This document shows positions 1-10,615 of a stretch of 64,000 bases of DNA, one piece after another. The notes under the pieces are model-generated. The model made no database searches. It was not told the origin of the DNA and saw nothing but the letters and a program-made list of their open reading frames with translations. The stretch's first letter is position 1. Every line of letters begins with the position of its first letter. Location of the stretch: contig CACYFF010000002.1 in the NCBI GenBank assembly GCA_902773665.1, positions 62,001 to 126,000 of the forward strand. Direction: 5' to 3'. A program made the translations under genes and the position numbers. The stretch comes from an uncultured Eubacteriales bacterium (GTDB lineage: Bacteria; Bacillota; Clostridia; Peptostreptococcales; Anaerovoracaceae).

Positions 1-412
1 CGTCCAGTTTCTTCGCTTCTTCCGCGAAGACGTCGATGAAGATCTTGCCGATGATCTTGCGCTTCTGCTCGGGGTCAGCGACGCCAGCCAGCGCATCCAG
101 GAAGCGGTCTACCGCGTCCACGTAGATCAGCTGCGATTCGAACTGTTCGCCGAACACCTTGCAGACCTGTTCGGGTTCACCCTTGCGCAGCAGGCCGTGG
201 TTGACGTGCACGCAGATGAGGCGGTTTCCGATGGCCTTGGAGATGAGCGCTGCGCAGACGGAGGAGTCCACGCCGCCGGACAGTGCCAGCAGCACCTTGC
301 CGGACTCGCCGACCTGCTCCTTGACGGCTGCGATCTGCTCGTCGATGAATTTCTTTGCCAGCTCGGGAGTGGTGATGCGCTCCAGAGATTCGGGTCTTAC
401 GTTGCCAGTCAT
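1..412 (-). CDS. guaA: GMP synthase ATP-pyrophosphatase domain (partial; 3' part off window)
   Basis: Makes GMP from XMP, ATP and ammonia, the step after IMP dehydrogenase, which lies just upstream on the same strand. The visible 137 codons start with ATG at 412 and carry the PP-loop SGGVDSS near residue 45, then [11 protein letters not shown] and a [12 protein letters not shown] segment, all typical of the GuaA synthetase domain. The usual GuaA starts with a glutamine amidotransferase domain of about 190 residues; here the protein starts directly with the synthetase domain, and guaB ends only 33 bases upstream, so no room is left for it. The amidotransferase must be C-terminal, encoded elsewhere, or absent. 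The C-terminal part is outside the window. Confidence 0.85.
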   Translation of the reverse strand, partial: MTGNVRPESLERITTPELAKKFIDEQIAAVKEQVGESGKVLLALSGGVDSSVCAALISKAIGNRLICVHVNHGLLRKGEPEQVCKVFGEQFESQLIYVDAVDRFLDALAGVADPEQKRKIIGKIFIDVFAEEAKKLD

Positions 413-445
413 TGTTTACCTCGCTTGTATTTGAAAAGGGATAGA

Positions 446-1954
446 TTAACGGTTCTGTGCGGTCGTCGTATCCTTCAGGATAACGTCGTGGGCGCCGCCT
501 TCCACGATGGAGGTGGCGGAGACCATGGTGAGTTTGGCCTTCTGCTGCAGTTCGGGGATCGTCAGGGCGCCGCAGTTGCACATGGTGGAGCGGACCTTCG
601 CCAGGGACTGGCGTACGCCGTCGGACAGGCTGCCTGCGTAGGGAACGTAGGAGTCCACGCCTTCTTCGAAGGACAGCTTCGCGTCGCCGCCCAGGTCGTA
701 GCGCTGCCAGTTGCGGGCACGGTTGGAACCTTCGCCCCAGTATTCCTTTACGTAGGTGCCGTTGATCATCAGCTTGGCCGTCGGAGATTCGTCGAAGCGG
801 GAGAAGTATCTGCCCAGCATCAGGAAGTCCGCGCCCATGGCCAATGCCAGGGTCATGTGATAATCGTGCACGATGCCGCCGTCGGAGCAGATGGGCACGT
901 AGATGCCGGTCTCCTTAAAGTATTCGTCCCGGGCCTTCGCGACTTCGATGACCGCCGTCGCCTGGCCGCGGCCGATGCCCTTCGTCTCTCTCGTGATGCA
1001 GATGGAGCCGCCGCCGATGCCGATCTTTACGAAGTCTGCGCCGGCTTCCGCCAGGAAGCGGAATCCGTCCGCATCCACCACGTTGCCTGCGCCGACCTTG
1101 ACGTCGTCGCCGTAGTGGTCGCGGATCCACTTGATGGTGTTGGCCTGCCAGGCGGAGAAGCCTTCGGAGGAGTCGATGCACAGGATGTCCACGCCGGCGT
1201 CGACCAGAGCGGGTACGCGAGTGGCGAAGTCTCTGGTGTTGATACCTGCGCCGACGATGTATCTCTTATGTTTGTCCAGCAACTCGTTGGGGTTGGATTT
1301 GTGGGAATCGTAGTCCTTGCGGAAGACGAAGGACTTCATGCGGCCGGCTTCGTCCAGCACGGGCAGGGCGTTGAGCCGGTGATCCCACAGCATGTCGTTG
1401 GCTTCGCTCAGGGTGATGCCGTCTCTGGCGTAGATGAGCTTTTCCAGCGGGGTCATGAATTCCTTCACCTTGGTGTCCAGGCTCATGCGGCTTACGCGGT
1501 AGTCGCGGCTGGTGACCAGACCAACGACCTTACCCTCGCTCGTGCCGTCTTCCGTAACGGCTGTAGTGGAGTGGCCGGTGCGCTCCTTTAAGGCCAGCAG
1601 ATCTGCCAGGGTCGCTTCCGGAGAGATGTTCGTATCGCTGGGCACAAAGCCTGCCTTGGTGGCCTTGACTCTTGCGACCATGGCCGCTTCGTCCTCGACG
1701 CTCTGGGAGCCGTAGATGAAGGAGATGCCGCCTTCTTTGGCCAGCGCCACCGCCAGCTTGTCGCCGGAGACGGCCTGCATGATGGCGGAGACCATGGGGA
1801 TGTTCATGGTGATGGCGGGTTCTTCGCCCTTCTTAAACTTGGTGATCGGGGTCTTGAGGCTTACGTTCGCGGGAATGCAGCGCTCATCGGAATATCCGGG
1901 AACAAGCAGATATTCGCTAAAGGTATGGGAAGGTTCGTTGTAGTAAAAAGCCAT
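446..1954 (-). CDS. guaB: IMP dehydrogenase, Tritrichomonas foetus-like type
   Basis: Oxidises IMP to XMP with NAD+, the rate-limiting step of guanine nucleotide synthesis. The 502 residues show a (beta/alpha)8 barrel with two CBS repeats inserted at about 100-220. The catalytic loop [10 protein letters not shown] puts the nucleophile at Cys319, and the flap carries Arg418-Tyr419 and Glu431. These numbers and much of the sequence (N-terminal [15 protein letters not shown]-terminal [23 protein letters not shown]) match my recollection of the structurally studied Tritrichomonas foetus enzyme more than the usual 485-residue bacterial GuaB. AGGAGG precedes the ATG. It lies between the VanY-like gene (13 bases upstream) and guaA, probably one transcript. 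Confidence 0.95.
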   Translation of the reverse strand: MAFYYNEPSHTFSEYLLVPGYSDERCIPANVSLKTPITKFKKGEEPAITMNIPMVSAIMQAVSGDKLAVALAKEGGISFIYGSQSVEDEAAMVARVKATKAGFVPSDTNISPEATLADLLALKERTGHSTTAVTEDGTSEGKVVGLVTSRDYRVSRMSLDTKVKEFMTPLEKLIYARDGITLSEANDMLWDHRLNALPVLDEAGRMKSFVFRKDYDSHKSNPNELLDKHKRYIVGAGINTRDFATRVPALVDAGVDILCIDSSEGFSAWQANTIKWIRDHYGDDVKVGAGNVVDADGFRFLAEAGADFVKIGIGGGSICITRETKGIGRGQATAVIEVAKARDEYFKETGIYVPICSDGGIVHDYHMTLALAMGADFLMLGRYFSRFDESPTAKLMINGTYVKEYWGEGSNRARNWQRYDLGGDAKLSFEEGVDSYVPYAGSLSDGVRQSLAKVRSTMCNCGALTIPELQQKAKLTMVSATSIVEGGAHDVILKDTTTAQNR

Positions 1955-1967
1955 TTTTCCTCCTGTT

Positions 1968-2738
1968 CTAATCCAGAATGCCCAGATATTCTTCCAGCGT
2001 TAACCCGTTATCGTATATATATTTCGCAACCTCGAGCCCCACGTAGCGAATGTGCCAGGACTCGTAGATGTAGCCGGTAATGTCCGTCTTGTCGGCCGGA
2101 TACCGGAGGATGAACCCATATCGCCAGCAGTTGTCGGCGACCCAGGCGGCTTCGGCGGTGCCGTCGAAGGAGGTGAGCCCATAGCCGGGCCGTCCCACGT
2201 CGCAGCACCAGCCGGTCTGGTGTTCGCTCTGGCCGGGGCGGGCGCTGTAGGTGTTGGCCTCTTCCTCGCCGTAGCTGGCTGCGTAGCTGTTGAACAGATA
2301 ATCCTGATAATCGTAGGAGCGGTAGCCGGTGCGCATCACGATGTTGTAGCCCGCGTCCTTTGCCCCTGCGATGAGCTCTTCGATGGCGTCTGCCGCCACT
2401 TTGCGCATCTTCTTGGTGTCCGCATTGCCCACGCTGTTATCGCAGCTGGCTACGGTCACCAGATCCGGCGCCACGTAGTCTCTCGTTACCGGGTGGGTCT
2501 TGTTGACAAGCACCAGGATATCGTCGGTCGGCGTGCTGAGCGGATAGTCGTCCAGGCTCGTTTCCATCATGGGCAGCGCCGGTTCTTCCGGTTCTGCTGC
2601 TTCTTCCCCCGCAGTTTCCACGACGGTCTCCCCTGCACCGCTCCCCTGTGTATTTTCATCCTCTGCCGACGCCTTGTGACAGCCTGTAAGCATCAGTGCC
2701 GCCGCAAGCGCGAGCACCAGTATCGTTTTGAGTTTCAT
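1968..2738 (-). CDS. D-alanyl-D-alanine carboxypeptidase-like lipoprotein (VanY/M15B)
   Basis: Predicted zinc peptidase that trims the terminal D-Ala from peptidoglycan stem peptides at the outer membrane face. The ATG at 2738 is chosen because it follows AAAGGAGG and starts a lipoprotein signal ([20 protein letters not shown], lipobox cysteine about residue 20); the longer reading from 2780 lacks this logic. After an acidic linker (about 25-60) comes the M15 core: YRSYDYQ, then [12 protein letters not shown] with the first zinc ligands, and ESWHIRYVG with the last histidine. Length of 256 is normal. It is the first gene before guaB and guaA; a functional link is not evident. Confidence 0.85.
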   Translation of the reverse strand: MKLKTILVLALAAALMLTGCHKASAEDENTQGSGAGETVVETAGEEAAEPEEPALPMMETSLDDYPLSTPTDDILVLVNKTHPVTRDYVAPDLVTVASCDNSVGNADTKKMRKVAADAIEELIAGAKDAGYNIVMRTGYRSYDYQDYLFNSYAASYGEEEANTYSARPGQSEHQTGWCCDVGRPGYGLTSFDGTAEAAWVADNCWRYGFILRYPADKTDITGYIYESWHIRYVGLEVAKYIYDNGLTLEEYLGILD

Positions 2739-2767
2739 CCCAACCTCCTTTTGGATTAGTAACTTAC

Positions 2768-2773
2768 AGTATA
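2768..2773 (-). promoter_or_regulatory. Extended -10 promoter of the vanY-like/guaB/guaA unit
   Basis: On the minus strand TGC precedes TATACT (2768-2773), an extended -10 element about 30 bases before the chosen start at 2738. No good -35 is seen at the usual distance. Confidence 0.5.
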
Positions 2774-2810
2774 GCACCAAAAGACTTGCAATAAAAGGCG
2801 CACAGGGAAA

Positions 2811-2839
2811 TAAAAAAGGCCCCCGCTTTCGCGGGGGCC
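2811..2839 (-). terminator. Intrinsic terminator after groEL
   Basis: A 9 bp GC-rich stem (arms 2818-2826 and 2831-2839, loop of 4) is followed on the minus strand by a run of six T. It separates groESL from the vanY-like gene. Confidence 0.9.
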
Positions 2840-2875
2840 AACATCCGGTCGTTTATAAAGTTTGGCAGTTCCGGC

Positions 2876-4826
<1,951 letters not shown>

Positions 4827-4838
4827 TTAAACAGTTTG

Positions 4839-4865
4839 TTAGCACTCGTTTCTCCCGAGTGCTAA
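4839..4865 (-). promoter_or_regulatory. CIRCE element (HrcA operator)
   Basis: Perfect TTAGCACTC - 9 bases - GAGTGCTAA inverted repeat, the canonical CIRCE consensus. It starts five bases downstream of the groES -10 element. HrcA itself is not in the window. Confidence 0.97.
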
Positions 4866-4869
4866 ATTG

Positions 4870-4897
4870 ATTATACTCTAATTTAAAAGGATTGCAA
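4870..4897 (-). promoter_or_regulatory. groESL promoter
   Basis: Minus-strand TTGCAA (4892-4897), 16-base spacer, TATAAT (4870-4875), directly upstream of CIRCE so that HrcA binding would block initiation. Confidence 0.8.
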
Positions 4898-4910
4898 GCC
4901 TTTCTTTCAA

Positions 4911-5723
4911 CTATTTAAATTTAAATCCGCGGATCTCCACTTCGACGCCCAGCACGTTGAACGCGGTCATGTAAGCGACCTCGTCGTGGATGGCACGCTG
5001 CATGGCCAGAGCCGCCGTCCGCACCTTGCAGCCGTACTCGAACTGCAGCACGACGCGGATGTACATGCCTTCGTCGCTGTTCTGACTGCTCACCCAAAGC
5101 ACGTTGGCAACGCCGGGGGTGGCTTCCGCCATCAGCTGCACGATGTCGCTTACGACTTTATCGGAGATCTCGTAGTGACCCAGATAGCTGAACGTAGGCC
5201 GCACTACCGTCTTTTCCGCACCGAGGGGCTTCTTAAAGGCGCCGCTGCGGAACGACCGCTTCGGGTCCAGAAAATAGCCGGAGAACTGGCGTTTTACCTC
5301 GAACGTGGGCGCCGGGATGATGTGGGTGCCGTCCTCCTTGCGCTCCTTCGACGCCTTCGTCCGCTGTGCCGGCGTCGTAATGTCCTCGATGTGGATGATG
5401 CGCGACGGCTTTGGCAGGCCAAGGCGCTCTGCGATCTTTTCCACCATGTCGTCGGACGTGCCCAGGATGAGGATGCTGTCGGGCTTCGTACGGCGGATGG
5501 CAGCGCGGACCTGGGCGCAGTGGTCGTTGTCCATGAACAGCGCGGTCTTGACCGCCCCGATCCGGGTCTCCTGCTTTTTGGCGGAGTTGCCCGCAGCGAT
5601 GCTGCTGCCGTAGATGTACAGCCCGTCGTCGATGATCGCCGGGATATGCATGCGGCCGCACAGTTCGCCCGCGTTATAGCTTTTTCCTGTTCCGCTCTTG
5701 CCGGAAAGTCCGTAGATCTTCAT
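4911..5723 (-). CDS. P-loop ATPase with C-terminal Asp23/Gls24-like domain, unknown function
   Basis: A 270-residue protein with Walker A GLSGKSGTGKS at residues 5-15, a hydrophobic strand ending in Asp (SILILGTSDD, about 83-92) and a HIEDITTPAQRTKASKERK segment. The last ~90 residues (from about 178) resemble the Asp23/Gls24 (DUF322) envelope-stress fold, with alternating strands such as GMYIRVVLQFEYG and a final VEVEIRGFKF. No membrane segment or signal peptide. Start ATG at 5723 follows GGGTGA. It is a single gene between groES and the divergent ferredoxin. Function is not known to me; nucleotide binding is visible, hydrolysis and any envelope role are inference. The Asp23 assignment is from pattern, not alignment. 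Confidence 0.7.
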   Translation of the reverse strand: MKIYGLSGKSGTGKSYNAGELCGRMHIPAIIDDGLYIYGSSIAAGNSAKKQETRIGAVKTALFMDNDHCAQVRAAIRRTKPDSILILGTSDDMVEKIAERLGLPKPSRIIHIEDITTPAQRTKASKERKEDGTHIIPAPTFEVKRQFSGYFLDPKRSFRSGAFKKPLGAEKTVVRPTFSYLGHYEISDKVVSDIVQLMAEATPGVANVLWVSSQNSDEGMYIRVVLQFEYGCKVRTAALAMQRAIHDEVAYMTAFNVLGVEVEIRGFKFK

Positions 5724-5769
5724 GGGGTCACCCGCTAATGGAGTTAGCCGTTGCTATTATTTCGCGCTC

Positions 5770-5830
5770 TTGACAATTCTGTTACAAATAAAGATTATGC
5801 CATTGAAAAACGGAGAAAGGATGCTATACT
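5770..5830 (+). promoter_or_regulatory. Tandem promoters of the ferredoxin gene
   Basis: Two candidates: TTGACA (5770-5775), 17 bases, GATTAT (5793-5798); and TTGAAA (5803-5808), 16 bases, TATACT (5825-5830). The second would give a leader of about 50 bases. Confidence 0.65.
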
Positions 5831-5884
5831 GTCATTGTGCCAAAGGGCACAGATGACGTCATTCTACAAAAGGAGGAAAAAAAC

Positions 5885-6055
5885 ATGGCATATGTAATTG
5901 GTGATGCTTGCATCAGCTGCGGCGCTTGCGCAGATAACTGCCCCGTAGAGGCTATCTCCCAGGGAGACGGCAAGTACGAGATCGACGCTGAAAAGTGCAT
6001 CGAGTGCGGTGCTTGCGCAGATAACTGCCCAGTAGAAGCCCCCCATCAGGCATAA
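5885..6055 (+). CDS. 2[4Fe-4S] ferredoxin, clostridial type
   Basis: Small low-potential electron carrier for anaerobic metabolism (pyruvate:ferredoxin oxidoreductase, hydrogenase, Rnf-type complexes). The 56 residues contain two CxxCxxCxxxCP motifs (CISCGACADNCP and CIECGACADNCP), each followed by VEA, the classic duplicated fold. The ATG at 5885 follows AAAGGAGG; an in-frame upstream start at 5837 has no such site. Codon choice repeats between the two halves. It is monocistronic, ends in a strong terminator, and neighbours rex, consistent with a redox-metabolism locus. Confidence 0.97.
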   Translation: MAYVIGDACISCGACADNCPVEAISQGDGKYEIDAEKCIECGACADNCPVEAPHQA

Positions 6056-6066
6056 GGCAAGGAAAT

Positions 6067-6102
6067 AACAGCCGTTTCTTTCGAGAAACGGCTGTTTTTT
6101 TT
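6067..6102 (+). terminator. Intrinsic terminator after ferredoxin
   Basis: 13 bp stem AACAGCCGTTTCT / AGAAACGGCTGTT with a TTCG loop, then eight T. It also separates the convergent rex gene. Confidence 0.95.
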
Positions 6103-6107
6103 ATGCT

Positions 6108-6746
6108 TTAGATCTGTTCGGGATGATTGATGTAGTACACGAGGCTATGCAGGTTGTCCGAGAGATGAACGTTCTCCACCGGCGTGCTGCCCGTGTTCTC
6201 CAGATCGATGGGTGCGAAGTTCCAGATGCCGTCCACCCCGCCCGCCATCAGTTTGTCGCAGGCGTTCTGGGCGCTTTCTTTCGTTACGGTGATGACCCCG
6301 ATATCCGTGGGGTTGTTCTTCAGATAGTCCTCCAGATCCGCGAAATCCCGGATGAGGACGCCGCTTTTTTCTTTGCCGATCAGGTCTTCCTTCACGTCGA
6401 ACAGGGATGTTACACAGAAGTTTTCGCTGTAGGAGCTGATAAAGCTGTTGATCGCCTGGCCCAGACGGCCGCTCCCCACGATGACCATTTTGTATTTTTG
6501 CCCCAAGCCCAGGATCTTTCCGATCTCCGCCTTCAGGTCTTTTACGTTGTAGCCGTAGCCCTGCTGGCCGAATCCGCCGAAATGGTTGAGATCCTGCCGG
6601 ATCTGAGAAGCTGTATATCCGATAAGTTTTGAGAGCTCGCCGGAGGAGATGCGTTCCGTACCGCTGCTTTCAAGATCCTCCAGGGCCCGTAAATATCTGG
6701 GTAGTCTTCTGATGACCGCCGATGAGATCTTTCCTTCTTGTTTCAT
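6108..6746 (-). CDS. rex: Redox-sensing transcriptional repressor Rex
   Basis: Homodimeric repressor that senses the NADH/NAD+ ratio and controls fermentation and electron-transfer genes. The 212 residues show an N-terminal winged helix (about 1-85, with RRLPRYLRALEDL and SSGELSKLIGYTASQIRQDLNHFG) and a Rossmann domain with the GSGRLGQAI nucleotide loop near residue 92, then a C-terminal swapped helix (SLVYYINHP). AAAGGA precedes the ATG. Convergent with the ferredoxin gene and divergent from the ABC-F gene. Confidence 0.96.
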   Translation of the reverse strand: MKQEGKISSAVIRRLPRYLRALEDLESSGTERISSGELSKLIGYTASQIRQDLNHFGGFGQQGYGYNVKDLKAEIGKILGLGQKYKMVIVGSGRLGQAINSFISSYSENFCVTSLFDVKEDLIGKEKSGVLIRDFADLEDYLKNNPTDIGVITVTKESAQNACDKLMAGGVDGIWNFAPIDLENTGSTPVENVHLSDNLHSLVYYINHPEQI

Positions 6747-6803
6747 ATATTATCCTTTCATGGTTTTAAACACACCTTGTTAATTTTATCACTAACAGAG
6801 GAT

Positions 6804-6832
6804 TTGTTACAACACTTTCTTTATGGTAAAAT
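6804..6832 (+). promoter_or_regulatory. Promoter at the start codon of the ABC-F gene
   Basis: TTGTTA (6804-6809), 17-base spacer ending in TGG, TAAAAT (6827-6832). Initiation about seven bases downstream falls only a few bases before the ATG at 6842, so the mRNA would be leaderless or nearly so. Confidence 0.65.
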
Positions 6833-6841
6833 AGCAGAGTT

Positions 6842-8704
6842 ATGAGCATCCTAACGGCGTCAAAACTGAATAAGAGCTTCGGGATCGAGACCGTTCTGGA
6901 AGATGTCACCTTCCACGTAAACGCGGGCGACCGCGTCGGCATCGTCGGCGCCAACGGCGCGGGCAAGAGCACGCTGATGCGCATCCTCGCGGGCGAACTG
7001 CAGCCGGACAGCGGCGAACTTTACTTTGAAAAAGGCGCCAGCATCGGCTATTTAAAGCAGCGCGACCACTTCCCCGACGGCGGTACCGTGCAGGAGGAAG
7101 TTTCGAAAGCCGCAACGGAAAAGCAGAAAGAAGCCTTTGAAGAGCGTCACGGATACAGCTACGACAAGGGCCTGAAGGGCATCCTGCGCAGCCTCGCTTT
7201 TACGGACGACTACCTGGACAAGCCGGTGGGCACCCTCTCCGGCGGCGAACGCACGCGGCTCGCTATGGCTTCGCTGCTGCTGCAGGAGCCGGACATGCTG
7301 CTGCTGGATGAGCCGACGAACCACCTGGACATCGGTACGCTCAAATGGCTGGAAGGCTATCTGAAGGGTTACCGCGGCACGCTCGTCATCATCTCCCACG
7401 ACCGGTATTTCCTGGACAAACTGGCGACCCGCATCTTCGAGATCGAGCACTGTCATTTAAAGGCCTACGACGGCAACTACACGACGTTCAAGGAGAAGAA
7501 GCAGCTGCAGTACGAACAGGATCTGCGCCACTACGAGCAGATGAAGGCGGAAGTCGCAAGGCAGGAAGAAATCATCCGGCGCTTTAAGGAGCACAACACG
7601 GAGCATCTCGTAAAGCGCGCCCAATCCAGGGAAAAGCGGCTTGCCATGCTGGACATGCCGGATAAGCCTACCTTCTTCCGCGAAAAGCTGAAGATCCGCT
7701 TCGACGAAAAGCTCAAGAGCGGACAGGACGTGCTGCAGGCGGAGGACCTGGCGATGTCCTTTACCGGCCCGGAGGGCGTAAAGCACCTGTTTTCCGGGGT
7801 CAACATGGACATCAAAAAAGGCGACCGCATCTGCATGGTCGGCCCCAACGGCGTCGGCAAGACGACGCTTTTAAAGATCATCCTCGGCGAGCTTGACCCG
7901 GACAGCGGATGGTTAAAGCTGGGTCAGAACGTCGTGTGCGGCTACTACGACCAGGAGCAGAAGCTCCTCGATCCGGAGAAGACCGTGCTGGACGAAGTCC
8001 ATTCCACCTATATCAAGTACGACCAGGTGGAGCTGCGCAAGCTGTTGGGACGGCTGGGTTTCTACGGAGACGACGTCTTTAAGCAGGTGAAGGATCTGGC
8101 GGGCGGCGAAAAAGCCAAGCTGTCGCTGCTCAAACTGATGATGACCGGCGCGAACTTTCTCATCCTGGACGAGCCCACGAACCACCTCGACATCGCTGCG
8201 AAGGAAGTGTTCGAGGATGCCCTGCTGGACTTCCCCGGCACGCTTCTCATCGTGTCTCACGACCGCTATCTGCTGCAGAAGATCCCCACGGCGATCTACG
8301 AGCTCAAGCCCGAGGGCATAACGGTCTATCTGGGAAGCTACGATTACTACGAGCAGAAATCCTCCTCGGTGACCTCCGGCAAAGCCTATCTGGAGACCCT
8401 TGCGAAAGGCGCTAATCCCGCGGATGCACAGAAGCTGCTGTCCAAGGAAGAGCGCACGCTGCTGCGTCAGAAGGAGAAAGAGGAAGCCGCCGCGAAGAGA
8501 AAACGGGAGAGGCAGCTCCAGGCGGCGGAGGAAACGGTCTCAGAGGCCGAAAATCGGGTCACAGAGCTTGAGAACCGGCTTTGTCTGCCGGAAATATACT
8601 CCGACCCGGAAAAGGCCAGAGAAGTCAATTCTGAGCTTCTGGCGGCCAGAGAAGATCTGGAGAAAGCTTATGAAGACTGGATGGAACTGCAGGAAGAAGC
8701 GTAA
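6842..8704 (+). CDS. ABC-F family ATPase (ribosome-associated type)
   Basis: Soluble twin-ATPase protein; ABC-F members act on the ribosome in translation rescue or antibiotic protection rather than in transport. Of 620 residues, the first cassette carries GANGAGKST (about 36-44), [10 protein letters not shown] and [11 protein letters not shown]; the second GPNGVGKTT (about 340), [10 protein letters not shown] and [12 protein letters not shown] charged linker (about 225-275) separates them and a coiled coil follows from about 530. No membrane segment. The C-terminal coiled coil suggests a Uup/YfmR-like subgroup, but which one cannot be told. There is no Shine-Dalgarno sequence before the ATG; the N-terminal motif spacing supports this start. 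Confidence 0.92.
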   Translation: MSILTASKLNKSFGIETVLEDVTFHVNAGDRVGIVGANGAGKSTLMRILAGELQPDSGELYFEKGASIGYLKQRDHFPDGGTVQEEVSKAATEKQKEAFEERHGYSYDKGLKGILRSLAFTDDYLDKPVGTLSGGERTRLAMASLLLQEPDMLLLDEPTNHLDIGTLKWLEGYLKGYRGTLVIISHDRYFLDKLATRIFEIEHCHLKAYDGNYTTFKEKKQLQYEQDLRHYEQMKAEVARQEEIIRRFKEHNTEHLVKRAQSREKRLAMLDMPDKPTFFREKLKIRFDEKLKSGQDVLQAEDLAMSFTGPEGVKHLFSGVNMDIKKGDRICMVGPNGVGKTTLLKIILGELDPDSGWLKLGQNVVCGYYDQEQKLLDPEKTVLDEVHSTYIKYDQVELRKLLGRLGFYGDDVFKQVKDLAGGEKAKLSLLKLMMTGANFLILDEPTNHLDIAAKEVFEDALLDFPGTLLIVSHDRYLLQKIPTAIYELKPEGITVYLGSYDYYEQKSSSVTSGKAYLETLAKGANPADAQKLLSKEERTLLRQKEKEEAAAKRKRERQLQAAEETVSEAENRVTELENRLCLPEIYSDPEKAREVNSELLAAREDLEKAYEDWMELQEEA

Positions 8705-8711
8705 AAACTTC

Positions 8712-8739
8712 TTGCATACGGTTCCACATATATTATAAT
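8712..8739 (+). promoter_or_regulatory. acpP promoter
   Basis: TTGCAT (8712-8717), 16-base spacer, TATAAT (8734-8739), in the gap after the ABC-F gene; leader of about 45 bases. Confidence 0.8.
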
Positions 8740-8790
8740 TTAGGTGTGTTACATAGTGCGGGACGTCCCGTGCGTTCAACGGAGGGAAAA

Positions 8791-9021
8791 ATGGTATTTG
8801 ACAAAGTACGCGAAATCATTGCAGAGCAGCTTGACGTAGATACAGAAGAGATCACGCTGGATACGAACCTGATCAAGGATCTGGAAGCGGATTCTCTGGA
8901 TGCCGTCGAGATCATCATGGCGCTGGAAGATGAGTACGACATCGAGATCCCCGACGAAGTTGCGGAAGAATTCACGACTGTTGGCGATATCGTCAAGTGC
9001 GTAGAAGATTACATCAGCTAA
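8791..9021 (+). CDS. acpP: Acyl carrier protein
   Basis: Carries growing acyl chains of fatty acid synthesis on a 4'-phosphopantetheine arm. The 76 acidic residues contain the attachment motif [11 protein letters not shown], serine at about residue 36, and the four-helix pattern of type II ACPs. The ATG at 8791 follows GGAGGG; an in-frame start at 8746 would add an unrelated 15-residue tail. Monocistronic with its own promoter and terminator; no fab genes adjoin it, so it is a stand-alone housekeeping copy. Confidence 0.96.
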   Translation: MVFDKVREIIAEQLDVDTEEITLDTNLIKDLEADSLDAVEIIMALEDEYDIEIPDEVAEEFTTVGDIVKCVEDYIS

Positions 9022-9034
9022 GCAGAAAAAAACG

Positions 9035-9064
9035 ACCGCGGAGCCTGGGCTCCGCGGTTTTTTT
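9035..9064. terminator. Terminator between acpP and the EamA gene
   Basis: 10 bp stem ACCGCGGAGC / GCTCCGCGGT, loop CTGG, then seven T on the plus strand; an A-run on the left arm (9026-9032) gives a T-run on the minus strand too, so it may serve both convergent genes. Confidence 0.9.
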
Positions 9065-9980
9065 ATGCGTTTTCTTCCTTCGCTTTTTTGCCGCCGCTGT
9101 TGATGACGGCTACCGATACGAACACCAAAAGGATGCCAAGGATCTTGGCCGGTCCCACCGCTTCCCGGAACAGGACAGCGCCAAGGACAGCTGCCACGAC
9201 CGTTTCCACGGAAGCGACGACGGGCACCTTAGACGCTTCCACCGGATGGGTAAGCCCCGTCATATAGAAAATGTAGGGGAGCACCGTGCCGAACAGGCCG
9301 ATGCCGGCGCCCAGCAGACAGAATTTCGCGTCGAAGAAGGAAAGATCCATCGTCCAGGGCCGGGTAAGAAGAATAAGAAATCCGGTGCCGAACAGGAAAT
9401 TGTAGAAACAGGTAACATAGGGATTTACGCTGCCGGATACGTATTTTCCGAAGATCGTGATGGTCGCGTAGAAAAAACCTGCCAGAACGCCGAACAGAAT
9501 GCCGGCGGCAGCCAGATTTTCCGCGGAAAATTCCCCGTTGGTGACGGTCAGGGCACACCCTGCCAGGTTCAGCACGATGGCCAGCACCTTGCGGGAAGTG
9601 ATCTGCTCTGCATAGAGGATACGGGAGAGGATCATGACAAAGATCGGCGCCGTATACAGCAGGACCGCCGCAGCGGCGACTCCCAGACGGGCAACGCAGG
9701 CGGAGTAGCACAGGTTGAAAACCGCCTCCGAAAGCAGGCCCATCAATAGCAGGACAAACAGGCTTTTGCGGTCCACTTTCAGCGGTTTTATTCCTTTGCA
9801 GGCGATGAGGACCACGGGGATCATCATCAGCGTGCCGAAACCCTGACGCATCAGGGAGATGAGGCCGGAGCCGGCGCCCATGTTGGACATGCCCTGCATA
9901 AAGGGGCCGATGCACCCCCAGAGGGCACCGGCCAGAAAAACTTCGATATATCCTCTTGTTGCAGATCTTTTCGGGTCCAT
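9063..9980 (-). CDS. EamA/DMT-family transporter, co-expressed with ribU
   Basis: Integral membrane protein of 305 residues with about ten hydrophobic helices in two EamA repeats, the drug/metabolite transporter layout. The start ATG at 9980 shares its A with the ribU stop (TAATG), so the two are translationally coupled and both lie behind an FMN riboswitch. Some EamA proteins (RibN in proteobacteria) are known riboflavin transporters, so flavin transport is a reasonable inference; substrate cannot be read from the sequence. Its end overlaps the acpP terminator. Confidence 0.88.
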   Translation of the reverse strand: MDPKRSATRGYIEVFLAGALWGCIGPFMQGMSNMGAGSGLISLMRQGFGTLMMIPVVLIACKGIKPLKVDRKSLFVLLLMGLLSEAVFNLCYSACVARLGVAAAAVLLYTAPIFVMILSRILYAEQITSRKVLAIVLNLAGCALTVTNGEFSAENLAAAGILFGVLAGFFYATITIFGKYVSGSVNPYVTCFYNFLFGTGFLILLTRPWTMDLSFFDAKFCLLGAGIGLFGTVLPYIFYMTGLTHPVEASKVPVVASVETVVAAVLGAVLFREAVGPAKILGILLVFVSVAVINSGGKKAKEENA

Positions 9981-10525
9981 TATCTATGCAGCAGCGGGCT
10001 GACTCTCTTATACAGTACGAACGTGATGACGGAATTGATGCCTGCCTTCAGCAGATTGAAGGGAAGGATCGCTGTGGGGATCATGCCGGCAACGACCTCC
10101 CGGGGCGCTCCCATGAAGACCGGCGTAATGAACAGGTTGGCGGGGACCATGACGGCTGCCATGGCCAGCGTGCCGCAGAACAGCGCCAGGACCGCCTGCT
10201 TCTTGGTCTTGTTCTGCCGGTAGATATTGCCGGCGACCAGCACGTAGGTGCCGGTGGCGATGATGTGCATCACGATGCCGTACCAGCTGCTGGCGGCGCT
10301 CACGGTGACCCCCTGAATGACGCTGGCGGTGACGGTGAGCAGCAGACCCGCGGCGGGTCCTAAGGCGAAGGTGCCCAGCAGGATGGGGACGTCCGCCGGA
10401 TCGTACTCCAGGAACGATGCCGCCGGGATGAGCGGGAAGTGGACGATGGCCACCAGAACGACGGAGATCGCCGCCAGGATGCCGAGTTTTGCCATGGTGT
10501 TGGTCTTTGTGCTTACGTTTTCCAT
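9980..10525 (-). CDS. ribU: Riboflavin ECF transporter S component RibU
   Basis: Substrate-binding membrane subunit that captures riboflavin and works with the shared EcfAAT energising module, which is not in this window. The 181 residues have about six membrane helices and the RibU-like segment LEYDPADVPILLGTFALGPAAG after helix 1. AAGGAGGA precedes the ATG. An FMN riboswitch and an intrinsic terminator lie in its leader, so flavin excess should shut it off. The downstream EamA gene overlaps its stop by one base. Confidence 0.93.
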   Translation of the reverse strand: MENVSTKTNTMAKLGILAAISVVLVAIVHFPLIPAASFLEYDPADVPILLGTFALGPAAGLLLTVTASVIQGVTVSAASSWYGIVMHIIATGTYVLVAGNIYRQNKTKKQAVLALFCGTLAMAAVMVPANLFITPVFMGAPREVVAGMIPTAILPFNLLKAGINSVITFVLYKRVSPLLHR

Positions 10526-10575
10526 AGATTCCTCCTTGAAACGTTGAAAAAGTTAGGTTCGGAATCTGTCAGGCA

Positions 10576-10605
10576 ATAAAAATGCCGCTGCATCGCTGCA
10601 GGGCA
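10576..10605 (-). terminator. Riboswitch expression-platform terminator before ribU
   Basis: On the minus strand, stem TGCC-CTGCA / TGCAG-GGCA (one bulged base, 4-base loop) followed by a run of five T, between the FMN aptamer and the ribU ribosome binding site. It would stop transcription when FMN is bound. Confidence 0.75.
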
Positions 10606-10615
10606 AACAAAAGAA

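Noticed and set aside
6779-6800. Possible Rex operator upstream of rex (TGTTA ... TAACA)
   Set aside because: The half-sites are 10 bases apart, whereas Rex sites have a TTGTTAA-like pair separated by about 4 bases.
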